Assembly: GCF_010548275.1 (NCBI RefSeq)
Contig: NZ_JAAGLT010000024.1
Span: forward strand, 1-64,000
DNA length: 64,000 nt
Reading direction: 5' to 3'
Source: Streptomyces sp. SID12488
Lineage (GTDB): Bacteria; Actinomycetota; Actinomycetes; Streptomycetales; Streptomycetaceae
Shown here: piece after piece, positions 42,147 through 50,151 of the stretch
Layout: every line of letters starts with the position of its first letter
Numbering within the stretch: the stretch's first letter is position 1
The notes under the pieces: generated by a model
Database searches by the model: none
The model's input: the letters and a program-made list of their open reading frames with translations, nothing else
Told to the model about the DNA's origin: nothing
Position numbers and translations under genes: made by a program

Positions 42147-42346
42147 GAGAAACAACTCCAGGAAGATGAAAGAGTTTCGAGGCGGGCATCGAATCAACGC
42201 CACCTGGTGCTTCCTTGAGCACGCCCTGTTCTCTGCCTGTGCGTCAGGTAAAGCGCGTCTATACGAACGCGCCTGACCTGGTCTTTCTCTCCGAAGAGCC
42301 AACTACCCGCTGATACAGGTCCGTGACAGAACCCGCCGCGCCGCCC

Positions 42347-43207
42347 TCATCCGAGCCGTACGCTCGCCAACTGCCGTGACTGGGCGACGAGTCGGTCCGC
42401 GCTGTCCCAGACCTCGGCGTCCTCCTCCAGGAAGCCACCGGCCAGGTTGCGGGTCGTTATCGACACCCGCAGCGGACCCGGGGCGGGCCGGCAGCGCACG
42501 TGCACGGTCAGTTCCACCGTCGGGACCCAGCCGGACAGGCCGATGTCGAACGCGGTCGGCGGCAGCGCGTCGACGGCGAGGAGCAGCGCGAGCGGGTCGG
42601 CGTCGCGGCCGTCGGCGAGCCCGAACCAGGACCGCATCTCCCCCTTGCCGGAGGGCGCGCCGAGCGCCCAGCCGAGGGTGGCCGGGTCGAGCTTGAGCAT
42701 CAGCCGGTCGGTGATGGCGGAGCCGCCGGGGACCGGGCCGGGAGCGTCCTCCGGGCCGAAACACTGGTCCATGGGCGGCAGCGCGGGCGGCTCGGCGGTC
42801 GTGCGGACGTCGTCGGGGAGGGCGTCCAGGTCGCCGTAGGAGGCGAGGACGCGGATCCGCTCGACCTCCTGACCCTGGTCGTCGTACTGGAAGAGCGAGG
42901 CCGTGCCGGTCGACAGCGAGCGTCCACCGCGGACCACGTCCGTGCGCACGACGGCCGGACCCGGGCGGGACGCGGTGAGGTAGTGCGCGGAGACACTGAA
43001 CGGATCGCCGTGCGGGAGGGTGTCGGCGAGGGCGCGGCCCAGCACCGCCAGCAGATAGCCGCCGTTGACGGCGCCGAGGACGGTCCAGCCTGCGGAGAGT
43101 TCGATGTCGTAGACACCGGGCGCGCGGCGGATGACGGCGGTGTCGCGGTCGAACTCGCTGTCGCCGATGATGGCCCGCGCTGTCTGCGCGGAAGCTGCTT
43201 CTGGCAT
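42347..43207 (-). CDS. Acyl-CoA thioesterase family protein (double hotdog)
   Basis: The 286-aa protein resembles TesB-type/4HBT_3 thioesterases: the first hotdog contains WTVLGAVNGGYLLAVLGRAL and SVSAHYLTASRPGP, the second the D-P-L-A region LADGRDADPLALLLAVDALPPTAF with the usual Asp, and ELTVHVRCRPAPGPL. It probably hydrolyses acyl-CoA. The ATG at 43207 begins MPEAASAQ; the open frame upstream is not coding. A TAAGCggtaGCTTA dyad lies upstream. Confidence 0.85.
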   Translation of the reverse strand: MPEAASAQTARAIIGDSEFDRDTAVIRRAPGVYDIELSAGWTVLGAVNGGYLLAVLGRALADTLPHGDPFSVSAHYLTASRPGPAVVRTDVVRGGRSLSTGTASLFQYDDQGQEVERIRVLASYGDLDALPDDVRTTAEPPALPPMDQCFGPEDAPGPVPGGSAITDRLMLKLDPATLGWALGAPSGKGEMRSWFGLADGRDADPLALLLAVDALPPTAFDIGLSGWVPTVELTVHVRCRPAPGPLRVSITTRNLAGGFLEEDAEVWDSADRLVAQSRQLASVRLG

Positions 43208-43233
43208 AGGTGAACGGTACAGTAAGAGAATAC

Positions 43234-43247
43234 TAAGCGGTAGCTTA
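43234..43247. promoter_or_regulatory. Dyad TAAGCGGTAGCTTA between the thioesterase and esterase genes
   Basis: Two 5-bp arms (TAAGC/GCTTA) around GGTA sit about 30 bp upstream of the thioesterase start in the 144-bp divergent gap. The sequence is AT-richer than its surroundings, as operators often are. No regulator gene is adjacent. Confidence 0.35.
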
Positions 43248-43351
43248 TTTCTGGACGGGCGAAATCGCCGCTTGGTAAGTGCCCGGAATGTCTTGGGTAA
43301 GGGTTCGTCCGCAGCCGTGACCTCCCGCGCCGGATCGTCCTCCTCCCAGAC

Positions 43352-44611
43352 ATGAGCCTCACCGGTACGCCGTTCCTCCTCACGACGATCGCGCTCGTCG
43401 CCGTCGCCGTGCTGCTGCCCCTCGCCCTCTGGTCCCGGGTGCGCGGGCCCGCGCTCGCGCGTGGCGCCGCCCGGCTGCTGATGGTGCTGTTCGCCCAGGC
43501 CACGGCGGTCACCCTGGTGTTCCTGCTGGTGAACAACTCCAACAACCTGTACGACAACTGGGGCGACCTCCTCGGCACGGGCGACCACGTCCAGGCCGCC
43601 GCCGCCCTCGGTCCCGACGGCACCGGCGGTATCTCGCTGCGTGAGCTGCCGAAGGTGAAGCAGAGGTTCCGCGAGGCCGACGGGCCGGGCATGCACGCGG
43701 CCGGCGGCGTCGACGTCACCGACCTCAAGGGCCAGGTCTCGGGCGTCGACGCCGAGGTCTACGTCTGGCTGCCCCCGCAGTACCACGAGGCCGCCTACCG
43801 GCACCGCAGGTTCCCGGTCGTCGAGCTGCTGCCGGGCTACCCGGGCTCGGCGAAGGCCTGGTTCGGCTCGCTGCACGCGCCCCAGCAACTGCTGCCGCTG
43901 ATGAGGAGCGGCCAGATCACGCCCTTCATCCTGGTGTCACCGCGCACGACCCTCATCGCCGACGCGGACACCGGATGCGCCAACATTCCAGGCAGGGTCA
44001 ACGCGGACAGCTGGCTCAGTGTCGACGTACCGAAGATGGTCACGGACAACTTCCGCGCCGAGAGCGGGCCGGGCGGCTGGGCCGTCGCCGGGTACTCGGC
44101 CGGAGCGCACTGCGCGGCCAAGCTCGCCGTCGCGCACCCCGACCGCTACCGGGCCGCGGTGTCCATGTCCGGCTACAACGACCCGGCCGGGGAGTCCCTC
44201 TCGCTGGCCGCCCGGACCCCACAGCTGAGGGCCGCGAACAACCCGTACCTGATCCTCAGGCACGACCGCGTCCCGCCCGCGATCGCGCTCTACTTCTCCG
44301 GCGAGTCGGGCGACGGCTACGAGGCCGGTCTGGCCCTGCAGAAGGTGGCGAAGGCGCCGACCACGGTGGACGTGGTGTATCTGCCGCGCAGCGACGGCGG
44401 GCACAACATGGCGCTGTGGCGGCCCCAGATCACCACGGTGTTCCGCTGGCTGACCCAGCGGTTCGACGCGGGCGACCGGAAGACCGACGGCGGCTCCGCG
44501 ACCGGCTCTACCCGGCGGGCTCCTCGTCACGAGCCGTCGACCGCCGGTGCCACGCGCGCGGAGCTCGCCAGTGGAACCGCATCGCGAGCAACCGCAGTAC
44601 GAAAGCCGTGA
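43352..44611 (+). CDS. Membrane-anchored alpha/beta hydrolase (esterase D / antigen-85-like family)
   Basis: The 419-aa protein starts with two N-terminal membrane helices (LLTTIALVAVAVLLPLAL and ARLLMVLFAQATAVTLVFLLV), followed by an extracytoplasmic alpha/beta hydrolase of the putative-esterase family. The nucleophile Ser is in AVAGYSAGAHCAA, and the catalytic His is probably in DGGHNMALW. The fold is shared with mycolyltransferases, but Streptomyces lack mycolic acids, so an esterase or acyltransferase role is more likely. The last 104 bases overlap the convergent TRIC gene. Confidence 0.83.
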   Translation: MSLTGTPFLLTTIALVAVAVLLPLALWSRVRGPALARGAARLLMVLFAQATAVTLVFLLVNNSNNLYDNWGDLLGTGDHVQAAAALGPDGTGGISLRELPKVKQRFREADGPGMHAAGGVDVTDLKGQVSGVDAEVYVWLPPQYHEAAYRHRRFPVVELLPGYPGSAKAWFGSLHAPQQLLPLMRSGQITPFILVSPRTTLIADADTGCANIPGRVNADSWLSVDVPKMVTDNFRAESGPGGWAVAGYSAGAHCAAKLAVAHPDRYRAAVSMSGYNDPAGESLSLAARTPQLRAANNPYLILRHDRVPPAIALYFSGESGDGYEAGLALQKVAKAPTTVDVVYLPRSDGGHNMALWRPQITTVFRWLTQRFDAGDRKTDGGSATGSTRRAPRHEPSTAGATRAELASGTASRATAVRKP

Positions 44612-45182
44612 CGACCGCGAACCCGCTGGTGAACGAGTTGAGCACGTCGTAGCGGATGCAGAGGACGACCAGCGCTGAGCCGACGATCGCCGGGACCGCG
44701 TACAGGTCACGGTCCCAGCGCAGCAGCGAGGGAACCTCGTTGGCGAGCACGTCACGCAGCACTCCGCCGCCCACGGCGGTCGCGAGACCGAGGGCGGCGG
44801 AGGCGGTGAGGCCGAGACCGTGGTCGTACGCCTTCACGGTGCCCGTGACACAGAACAGCCCGAGCCCTGCCGCGTCGAACACGTTCACGCCCGCCTGGAT
44901 GCGCTCCACCTCCGGGTGGAGGAAGAAGACGAGCGCGGCGGCGAGCAGCGGCGTCAGGAAGTACCCGAGATCCGTGAACGCCGCCGGGGGCACCGCCCCG
45001 ATGACCAGATCCCGCAGCAGCCCGCCGCCCAGCGCGGTGACCTCGGCGAGTACGGCGATCCCGAAGACGTCGAAGTTCTTCCGGACGGCGAGCAGGGCGC
45101 CGGAGATCGCGAAGACGAAGATGCCGACGAGGTCCAGGGTGTGCTGGACGGAGGGACTGAAGAGCTGCTGAATCACCCCCAT
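44508..45182 (-). CDS. TRIC cation channel family protein (UPF0126)
   Basis: The 224-aa membrane protein has about seven helices built from two repeats, each with a Gly-rich kink and RD motif (GGGLLRDLVIGAVPP and GGGVLRDVLANEVPS), the signature of the trimeric intracellular cation/YicG family. The cytoplasmic end is Arg-rich. The start ATG is at 45182. It overlaps the convergent esterase gene by 104 bases. Confidence 0.87.
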   Translation of the reverse strand: MGVIQQLFSPSVQHTLDLVGIFVFAISGALLAVRKNFDVFGIAVLAEVTALGGGLLRDLVIGAVPPAAFTDLGYFLTPLLAAALVFFLHPEVERIQAGVNVFDAAGLGLFCVTGTVKAYDHGLGLTASAALGLATAVGGGVLRDVLANEVPSLLRWDRDLYAVPAIVGSALVVLCIRYDVLNSFTSGFAVVTAFVLRLLAMRFHWRAPRAWHRRSTARDEEPAG

Positions 45183-45247
45183 ATTCTTACTCAGAACCTG
45201 GCGAACACCTTACAAAACAAGGCCAGAAGGCCAGATGACCTGACCGC

Positions 45248-46639
45248 TCAGATGACAGGCTTGCCGGTCGTGAAGAGCCAGGTCTGGAAGAGGTCGTCGA
45301 GCTCGTTCCCGCTGATCTTCTCCGCGAGCCGGACGAAGTCGTCCGTGTTCGCGTTGCCGTACCGGTGGAGCCTGGTCCAGGTGGGCAGGAGCTTGAAGAA
45401 GGCGGGGTCGCCGATGCGTTCGCGGAGCATCTGGAGGGTCATCGCGCCGCGCTGGTAGACGGCCGAGGCGAACATGGTGTCGCGCTGCGGGTCGCCGACG
45501 ACGGTCTGCCAGAAGGTGCTCGTGGCGGGGCGGGCGTTGTACCCGGCGAGGAAGGAGTCGTGCGCCGAGCGGGTGCCCTTGTACTCGGCCCACAGCCACT
45601 GGGCGTAGGTCGCGAAGCCCTCGTTGAGCCAGATGTCCTTCCAGCGCTCGGTCGACACGGAGTCGCCGAACCACTGGTGGGCCAGCTCGTGCACGATGGT
45701 CGTCTCGTTGCGCACGGCCGAGTAGACCGGTTTCGTCTGCGTCTCCAGCGAGAACCCGGCCGCCGGCATGTCGTCGACGATCGCGCCGGTCTCCTCGAAC
45801 GGATAGGGCCCGAAGACCTTCGACCAGTAGTCGGTGGCCTCGGCCGTCACCGCGTACACGTCGACGCTGTTGCTGCCCGCGAGCACCGGGTCGATGGCCA
45901 CGTAGATCGGCGTCCCGCCGGGTGTGACACCCGTCTTCACGTCGAACTTCCCGATGGTCGCGGTGGCGAGGTAGGTCGCCATCTGCTTCTTCTCGCGCCA
46001 GTGGGTGTACGTCGAGCCGCCCTTGTCGTACGTCGAGACCAGCCGGCCGTTGGAGACGGCGGTCAGCCCCTTCGGCGCCTTGATCCGGATGTCGAAGGCG
46101 GCCTTGTCGGAAGGGTGGTCGCTGGACGGGAACCAGGTGGAGGCGGCGTTGGGCTCGCAGGCGACGAAGACGCCGTCGCCTGTCTTCATCCACCCGTAGC
46201 TGGAGCCGAAGACGATGGGCCCGCCCAGCGGTTCGGGCACCCCGCCGTAGGTGACAGCGACCCTGAAGTCCCGCCCCTTGGACAGGTGCCCGCGGGGCGT
46301 GATGCGGATCTCGTCGCCCTCACGCGTGAACTTGGCGCGTCTGCCGTTCACTTCGACCCGGGTGACCTCCAGCTTCTGGAGGTCCAGATCGAAGGAGGAG
46401 AGGTTCTGGGTGGCGCGGGCGGTGATGGTCGTACGGCCGTCGAGACGGTCGGTGTCCGGGTTGTACGCGAGGTCGAGGGCGTAGTGGCGGGCATCGAAGC
46501 CGCCGTTGCCGAGCTGCGGGAAATAGGAGTCACCGATGCCGTCGGCACCGGGGGCCGGGGCGGAGGAAGCGGCGATGACAAGGAAAGAGGCCGCCGCGGT
46601 GGCGACGGCCCCTAGACGTGCCGAACGGGAGAGTGCCAT
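45248..46639 (-). CDS. Secreted M1-family metallopeptidase
   Basis: The 463-aa protein has a Sec signal (LGAVATAAASFLVIAASSAPAPG) and the gluzincin zinc site HELAHQWFG with the downstream Glu in WLNEGFATY; a Tyr for transition-state binding is in AVYQRGAM. It probably trims N-terminal residues from peptides outside the cell. It is shorter than classical aminopeptidase N, which has an extra C-terminal helical domain, and has GFSLETQT where the usual GxMEN motif stands. AAAGGGA lies 7 bases before the ATG. Confidence 0.92.
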   Translation of the reverse strand: MALSRSARLGAVATAAASFLVIAASSAPAPGADGIGDSYFPQLGNGGFDARHYALDLAYNPDTDRLDGRTTITARATQNLSSFDLDLQKLEVTRVEVNGRRAKFTREGDEIRITPRGHLSKGRDFRVAVTYGGVPEPLGGPIVFGSSYGWMKTGDGVFVACEPNAASTWFPSSDHPSDKAAFDIRIKAPKGLTAVSNGRLVSTYDKGGSTYTHWREKKQMATYLATATIGKFDVKTGVTPGGTPIYVAIDPVLAGSNSVDVYAVTAEATDYWSKVFGPYPFEETGAIVDDMPAAGFSLETQTKPVYSAVRNETTIVHELAHQWFGDSVSTERWKDIWLNEGFATYAQWLWAEYKGTRSAHDSFLAGYNARPATSTFWQTVVGDPQRDTMFASAVYQRGAMTLQMLRERIGDPAFFKLLPTWTRLHRYGNANTDDFVRLAEKISGNELDDLFQTWLFTTGKPVI

Positions 46640-46740
46640 GAGTCGTCCCTTTCGAGCGTGTACCAGTCAAATAAGACGGACACGTACGACTCTGCGCTCT
46701 CCCGTTCAGGCATGTGCATGCCTTTGCCAACTCGTCATGC

Positions 46741-47979
46741 CTACTTGTCAGTTGACTCCTGAGGATCACTCGGAGCGGTGTCGGCGGGGGCCTCGGCAAC
46801 CGGCGTCTCCGCCTGCTTCGCCAAGGGCTGCTCCACCGGCTTCTCTGTCGACTTCGCTGTCGGCTTCGCTGCCACCGAGTCCGGTACCAGCACCACCGCC
46901 TCGCGGGCCGCCGTCAGCAGTTCGGTGTCCTGTGGGGCCTGGTCCGCCGCGTTCTCGGGGTGGTGGCAGGCGACCTGCTGGCCGGGCTTCAGCTCCAGGA
47001 GCGGCGGCTCGGTCGTCCTGCAGATCTCCGTCGCCTTCCAGCACCGGGTGTGGAAGCGGCAGCCGCTCGGCGGTGCGATCGGCGACGGAACATCGCCCTT
47101 GAGCAGGATGCGCTCGCTCTTGGCGCCCCGGCGCTTGGGGTCCGGTACCGGCACCGCCGACATCAGGGCCTTGGTGTACGGGTGCATCGGCGCCTCGTAC
47201 AGGGAGGACCGGTCGGCGAGTTCGACGATCTTGCCGAGGTACATCACGGCGATCCGGTCCGAGACATGGCGTACGACGGACAGGTCGTGCGCGATGATCA
47301 CGTAGGTCAGGCCGAGTTCCTTCTGGAGGTCGTCCATCAGGTTCACGACCTGCGCCTGGATCGACACGTCCAGCGCGGACACCGGCTCGTCCGCCACGAC
47401 CAGCTTCGGCTTCAGGGCGAGCGCGCGGGCGATGCCGATGCGCTGGCGCTGGCCGCCGGAGAACTCGTGCGGATAGCGGTTGAAGTGCTCGGGGCTGAGG
47501 CCCACCAGCTCCAGGAGGCGCTGGACCTCCTTCTTCACCCCGCCCTCCGGCGCGACACCCTGGAGCCGGAAGGGCGCCGAGACGATCGAGCCGATGGTGT
47601 GACGCGGGTTCAGGGAGCCGTACGGGTCCTGGAAGATCATCTGGATGTCCCGCCGCAGCGGACGCATCCCGGCCGAGTTCAGCCGTGTGATGTCCTGGCC
47701 CTCGAAATGGATCGAGCCGGCGGTCGGCTCCTGGAGACGGGTGATGACCCGGCCCATGGTCGACTTGCCGCAGCCCGACTCACCGACCACGCCGAGGGTC
47801 TCGCCCTTGCGCACCTCGAAGTCGATGCCGTCGACGGCCTTCACCGCGGCGACCTGGCGCTGCAGGATCCCCTTCTTGATGGGGAAGTGCTTGACCAGGC
47901 CCTCGACCTTGAGCAGTACCTCACGCTCGTCGGAAGCCGCCGCAGCGGTCGCCGCCTCAGGTTTCTTCGTCTCGCTCAC
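46741..47979 (-). CDS. Oligopeptide/dipeptide ABC transporter ATPase (OppF/DppF type)
   Basis: The 412-aa ATPase has Walker A GESGCGKST, signature FSGGQRQR, Walker B LVVADEP and the oligopeptide C-terminal zone with its Cys cluster (GCRFHTRCWKATEICRTTEPP). A 55-residue Ala/Pro/Lys-rich tail is extra. GTG 47979 overlaps the OppD stop in GTGA. It is the last gene of the operon and energises peptide uptake with OppD. Confidence 0.93.
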   Translation of the reverse strand: MSETKKPEAATAAAASDEREVLLKVEGLVKHFPIKKGILQRQVAAVKAVDGIDFEVRKGETLGVVGESGCGKSTMGRVITRLQEPTAGSIHFEGQDITRLNSAGMRPLRRDIQMIFQDPYGSLNPRHTIGSIVSAPFRLQGVAPEGGVKKEVQRLLELVGLSPEHFNRYPHEFSGGQRQRIGIARALALKPKLVVADEPVSALDVSIQAQVVNLMDDLQKELGLTYVIIAHDLSVVRHVSDRIAVMYLGKIVELADRSSLYEAPMHPYTKALMSAVPVPDPKRRGAKSERILLKGDVPSPIAPPSGCRFHTRCWKATEICRTTEPPLLELKPGQQVACHHPENAADQAPQDTELLTAAREAVVLVPDSVAAKPTAKSTEKPVEQPLAKQAETPVAEAPADTAPSDPQESTDK

Positions 47980-49076
47980 AGCTTCGGCGCAATCTCTTCG
48001 GTCCAGATCCGCGTACGGTCCTCCGGCGAGAGGTGGCAGGCGGAGAAGTGCCCGCCGACGACCTGCTGGAGCTCCGGGCGCACGGTACGGGTGACGTCGC
48101 CCTTGGGGATGTCCGCGTACGGGCAGCGCGGATGGAAGGCGCAGCCCGAGGGAACGTTGATGAGGCTCGGCGGCTGACCCTTGACGGGGATGAGCCGCTC
48201 GGAGGTCTCCCGGTCGATGCGGGGCATGGAACCGAGCAGACCCCAGGTGTACGGGTGCTGCGGCTGCTCGAAGATCTCGTCGACCGGACCGCGCTCCACG
48301 CACCGGCCGCCGTACATCACCAGGACCTCGTCGGCGATCTCGGCGACCACACCGAGGTCGTGCGTGATGAGGACGACCGCGGAGCCGAACTCCTTCTGCA
48401 GGTCCCGGATCAGGTCGAGGATCTGCGCCTGGACAGTCACGTCGAGGGCGGTGGTCGGCTCGTCCGCGATGAGCAGTTCGGGGTTGTTGACCAGCGCCAT
48501 CGCGATCATCGCGCGCTGGCGCATACCGCCGGAGAACTCGTGCGGATATCCGTCCACGCGCTTGCCGGGCTCGGGGATGCCGACCCGGTCGAGCATCTCG
48601 ATCGCCCGGGTGCGGGCCACCTTCTTGCTGACGTCGTGGTGGACGCGGTACGCCTCCACGATCTGGTTGCCGATCGTGTAGTACGGGTGCATCGCGGACA
48701 GGGGATCCTGGAAGATCATCGCCATCTCGCGGCCCCGCAGCTTGCGCACCTCGTCCGGGGCGGCGCCGACCAGTTCCTTGCCGTCGAGCCAGATCTCCCC
48801 GGACATCTGCACGTTCTTGCCGCGTGCGCCGAGCCGGTGCAGGCCCATGATGGCCAGCGAGGTGACGGACTTGCCGGAGCCGGACTCGCCCACGATGGAG
48901 AGGGTCTTGCCCTTCTCCAGCTGGAAGCTGAGTCCGTCGACGGACTTGACCAGGCCGTCGTCGGTCGGGAAGTGGACCTTGAGGTCGCGGACCTCGAGGA
49001 AGGCAGTGGGCGCGTTCGAGGGCGAGGGTTCGCCCACCGCCGTGCCGTTCGCGGGCAAAGGAGTCAGTTCGGTCAC
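47976..49076 (-). CDS. Oligopeptide/dipeptide ABC transporter ATPase (OppD/DppD type)
   Basis: The 366-aa ATPase has Walker A GESGSGKSV, signature FSGGMRQR, Walker B LLIADEP and the C-terminal oligopeptide zone (INVPSGCAFHPRCPYAD). Its GTG start overlaps the OppB stop (GTGA) and its own stop overlaps the OppF start in the same way, so the three are translationally coupled. Confidence 0.93.
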   Translation of the reverse strand: MTELTPLPANGTAVGEPSPSNAPTAFLEVRDLKVHFPTDDGLVKSVDGLSFQLEKGKTLSIVGESGSGKSVTSLAIMGLHRLGARGKNVQMSGEIWLDGKELVGAAPDEVRKLRGREMAMIFQDPLSAMHPYYTIGNQIVEAYRVHHDVSKKVARTRAIEMLDRVGIPEPGKRVDGYPHEFSGGMRQRAMIAMALVNNPELLIADEPTTALDVTVQAQILDLIRDLQKEFGSAVVLITHDLGVVAEIADEVLVMYGGRCVERGPVDEIFEQPQHPYTWGLLGSMPRIDRETSERLIPVKGQPPSLINVPSGCAFHPRCPYADIPKGDVTRTVRPELQQVVGGHFSACHLSPEDRTRIWTEEIAPKL

Positions 49077-50080
49077 GAGAGCCTCACCCGCGGGTCGGCG
49101 GCTGCGTAGAGCAGGTCCACCAGAAGATTTGCGATCACGACGAAGAGAGCGGCGAGCAGGGTGACGCCGAGGATCGGCGGCAGGTCATTGTCCTGGATCG
49201 CCTTCACCGCGTACTCACCGACACCGTGCAGCGAGAACACCGTCTCGGTGATCAGCGCGCCGCCGAGCAACAGACCGAGGTCCATGCCGAACACGGTGAT
49301 GATCGGGGTCAGCGCGGCCCGCAGACCGTGCCGGACGACGACCTTGCGCTCCCGCAGGCCCTTGGCGCGGGCCGTACGGATGAAGTCCTCGTTCATCGTC
49401 TCCAGCATCCCCGAGCGAGTGAGCCGCGCGTAGATGGCGGAGTAGAGAAGGGCGAGCGAACACCACGCCGGGAACAGCGTGTTGGCCCACTGTGCCGGGT
49501 TCTCGGTGAACGGCACATAGGTGCGGCCGAAGATCGGCCACTGGTAGGTGAAGAGCAGCAGTGCCAGGTTGCCCGTGAAGAACATGGGCAGCGAGACACC
49601 GGCGAGGGCGACGCCCATGAAGGACCGGTCGAAGAACGATCCCGGCTTCAGGGCGGAGACGACACCGATCGACACACCGGCCACCAGCCACATCACGGCA
49701 GCGCCGGCGGCGAGCGAGATCGTCACCGGAAGGCGGGAGGTGAGCTGCGGCCAGACCTCGACGTGGGTCTTGAAGGAGTAGCCGAAGCACGGCGCGTTGC
49801 ACTGCGCCGTCGTGGGCCCCAGGTCATAGGTGGCACCGGACACGATCCCCTTGATGAAGTGCCAGTACTGGAGATAAAGGGGGTCGTCCAGACCGAGGTT
49901 GCGCTTGACCGCAGCGATGTCCGCCGCCGACGGGCTCTTCCCGATGTACTGCTGGGCCAGCTGGTCGGCGGTCTGGCCGGCGAGCCGTGGCAGCAGGAAG
50001 AAGATGGCGAAGGTCACCGCGGTGACGACGAGCAGCAGGATCACTGCCGCGAACGTCCGACGGAGGATGTACGAGATCAC
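49073..50080 (-). CDS. Oligopeptide ABC transporter permease (OppB/DppB type)
   Basis: The 335-aa permease has an N-terminal helix (RRTFAAVILLLVVTAVTFAIFFLL in two blocks), a longer periplasmic-type loop with two Cys (TAQCNAPCFGYS), five more helices and the EAA coupling motif (RTARAKGLRERKVVVRHGLR). GTG start. It follows oppA by a 71-bp gap containing a strong hairpin. Confidence 0.93.
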   Translation of the reverse strand: MISYILRRTFAAVILLLVVTAVTFAIFFLLPRLAGQTADQLAQQYIGKSPSAADIAAVKRNLGLDDPLYLQYWHFIKGIVSGATYDLGPTTAQCNAPCFGYSFKTHVEVWPQLTSRLPVTISLAAGAAVMWLVAGVSIGVVSALKPGSFFDRSFMGVALAGVSLPMFFTGNLALLLFTYQWPIFGRTYVPFTENPAQWANTLFPAWCSLALLYSAIYARLTRSGMLETMNEDFIRTARAKGLRERKVVVRHGLRAALTPIITVFGMDLGLLLGGALITETVFSLHGVGEYAVKAIQDNDLPPILGVTLLAALFVVIANLLVDLLYAAADPRVRLS

Positions 50081-50092
50081 GGGGATCGGCCT

Positions 50093-50124
50093 GGTGCCCG
50101 CGGGCTGCGAAGCCCGCGGGCACC
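50093..50124 (-). terminator. Intra-operon hairpin between oppA and oppB
   Basis: GGTGCCCGCGGGCT pairs perfectly over 14 bp with its complement around GCGA, between the oppA stop and the oppB start. It probably stabilises or partly ends the oppA message, giving more binding protein than permease. Confidence 0.75.
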
Positions 50125-50151
50125 AATGCCTTCACCTGCCTTCCGGGGCTG

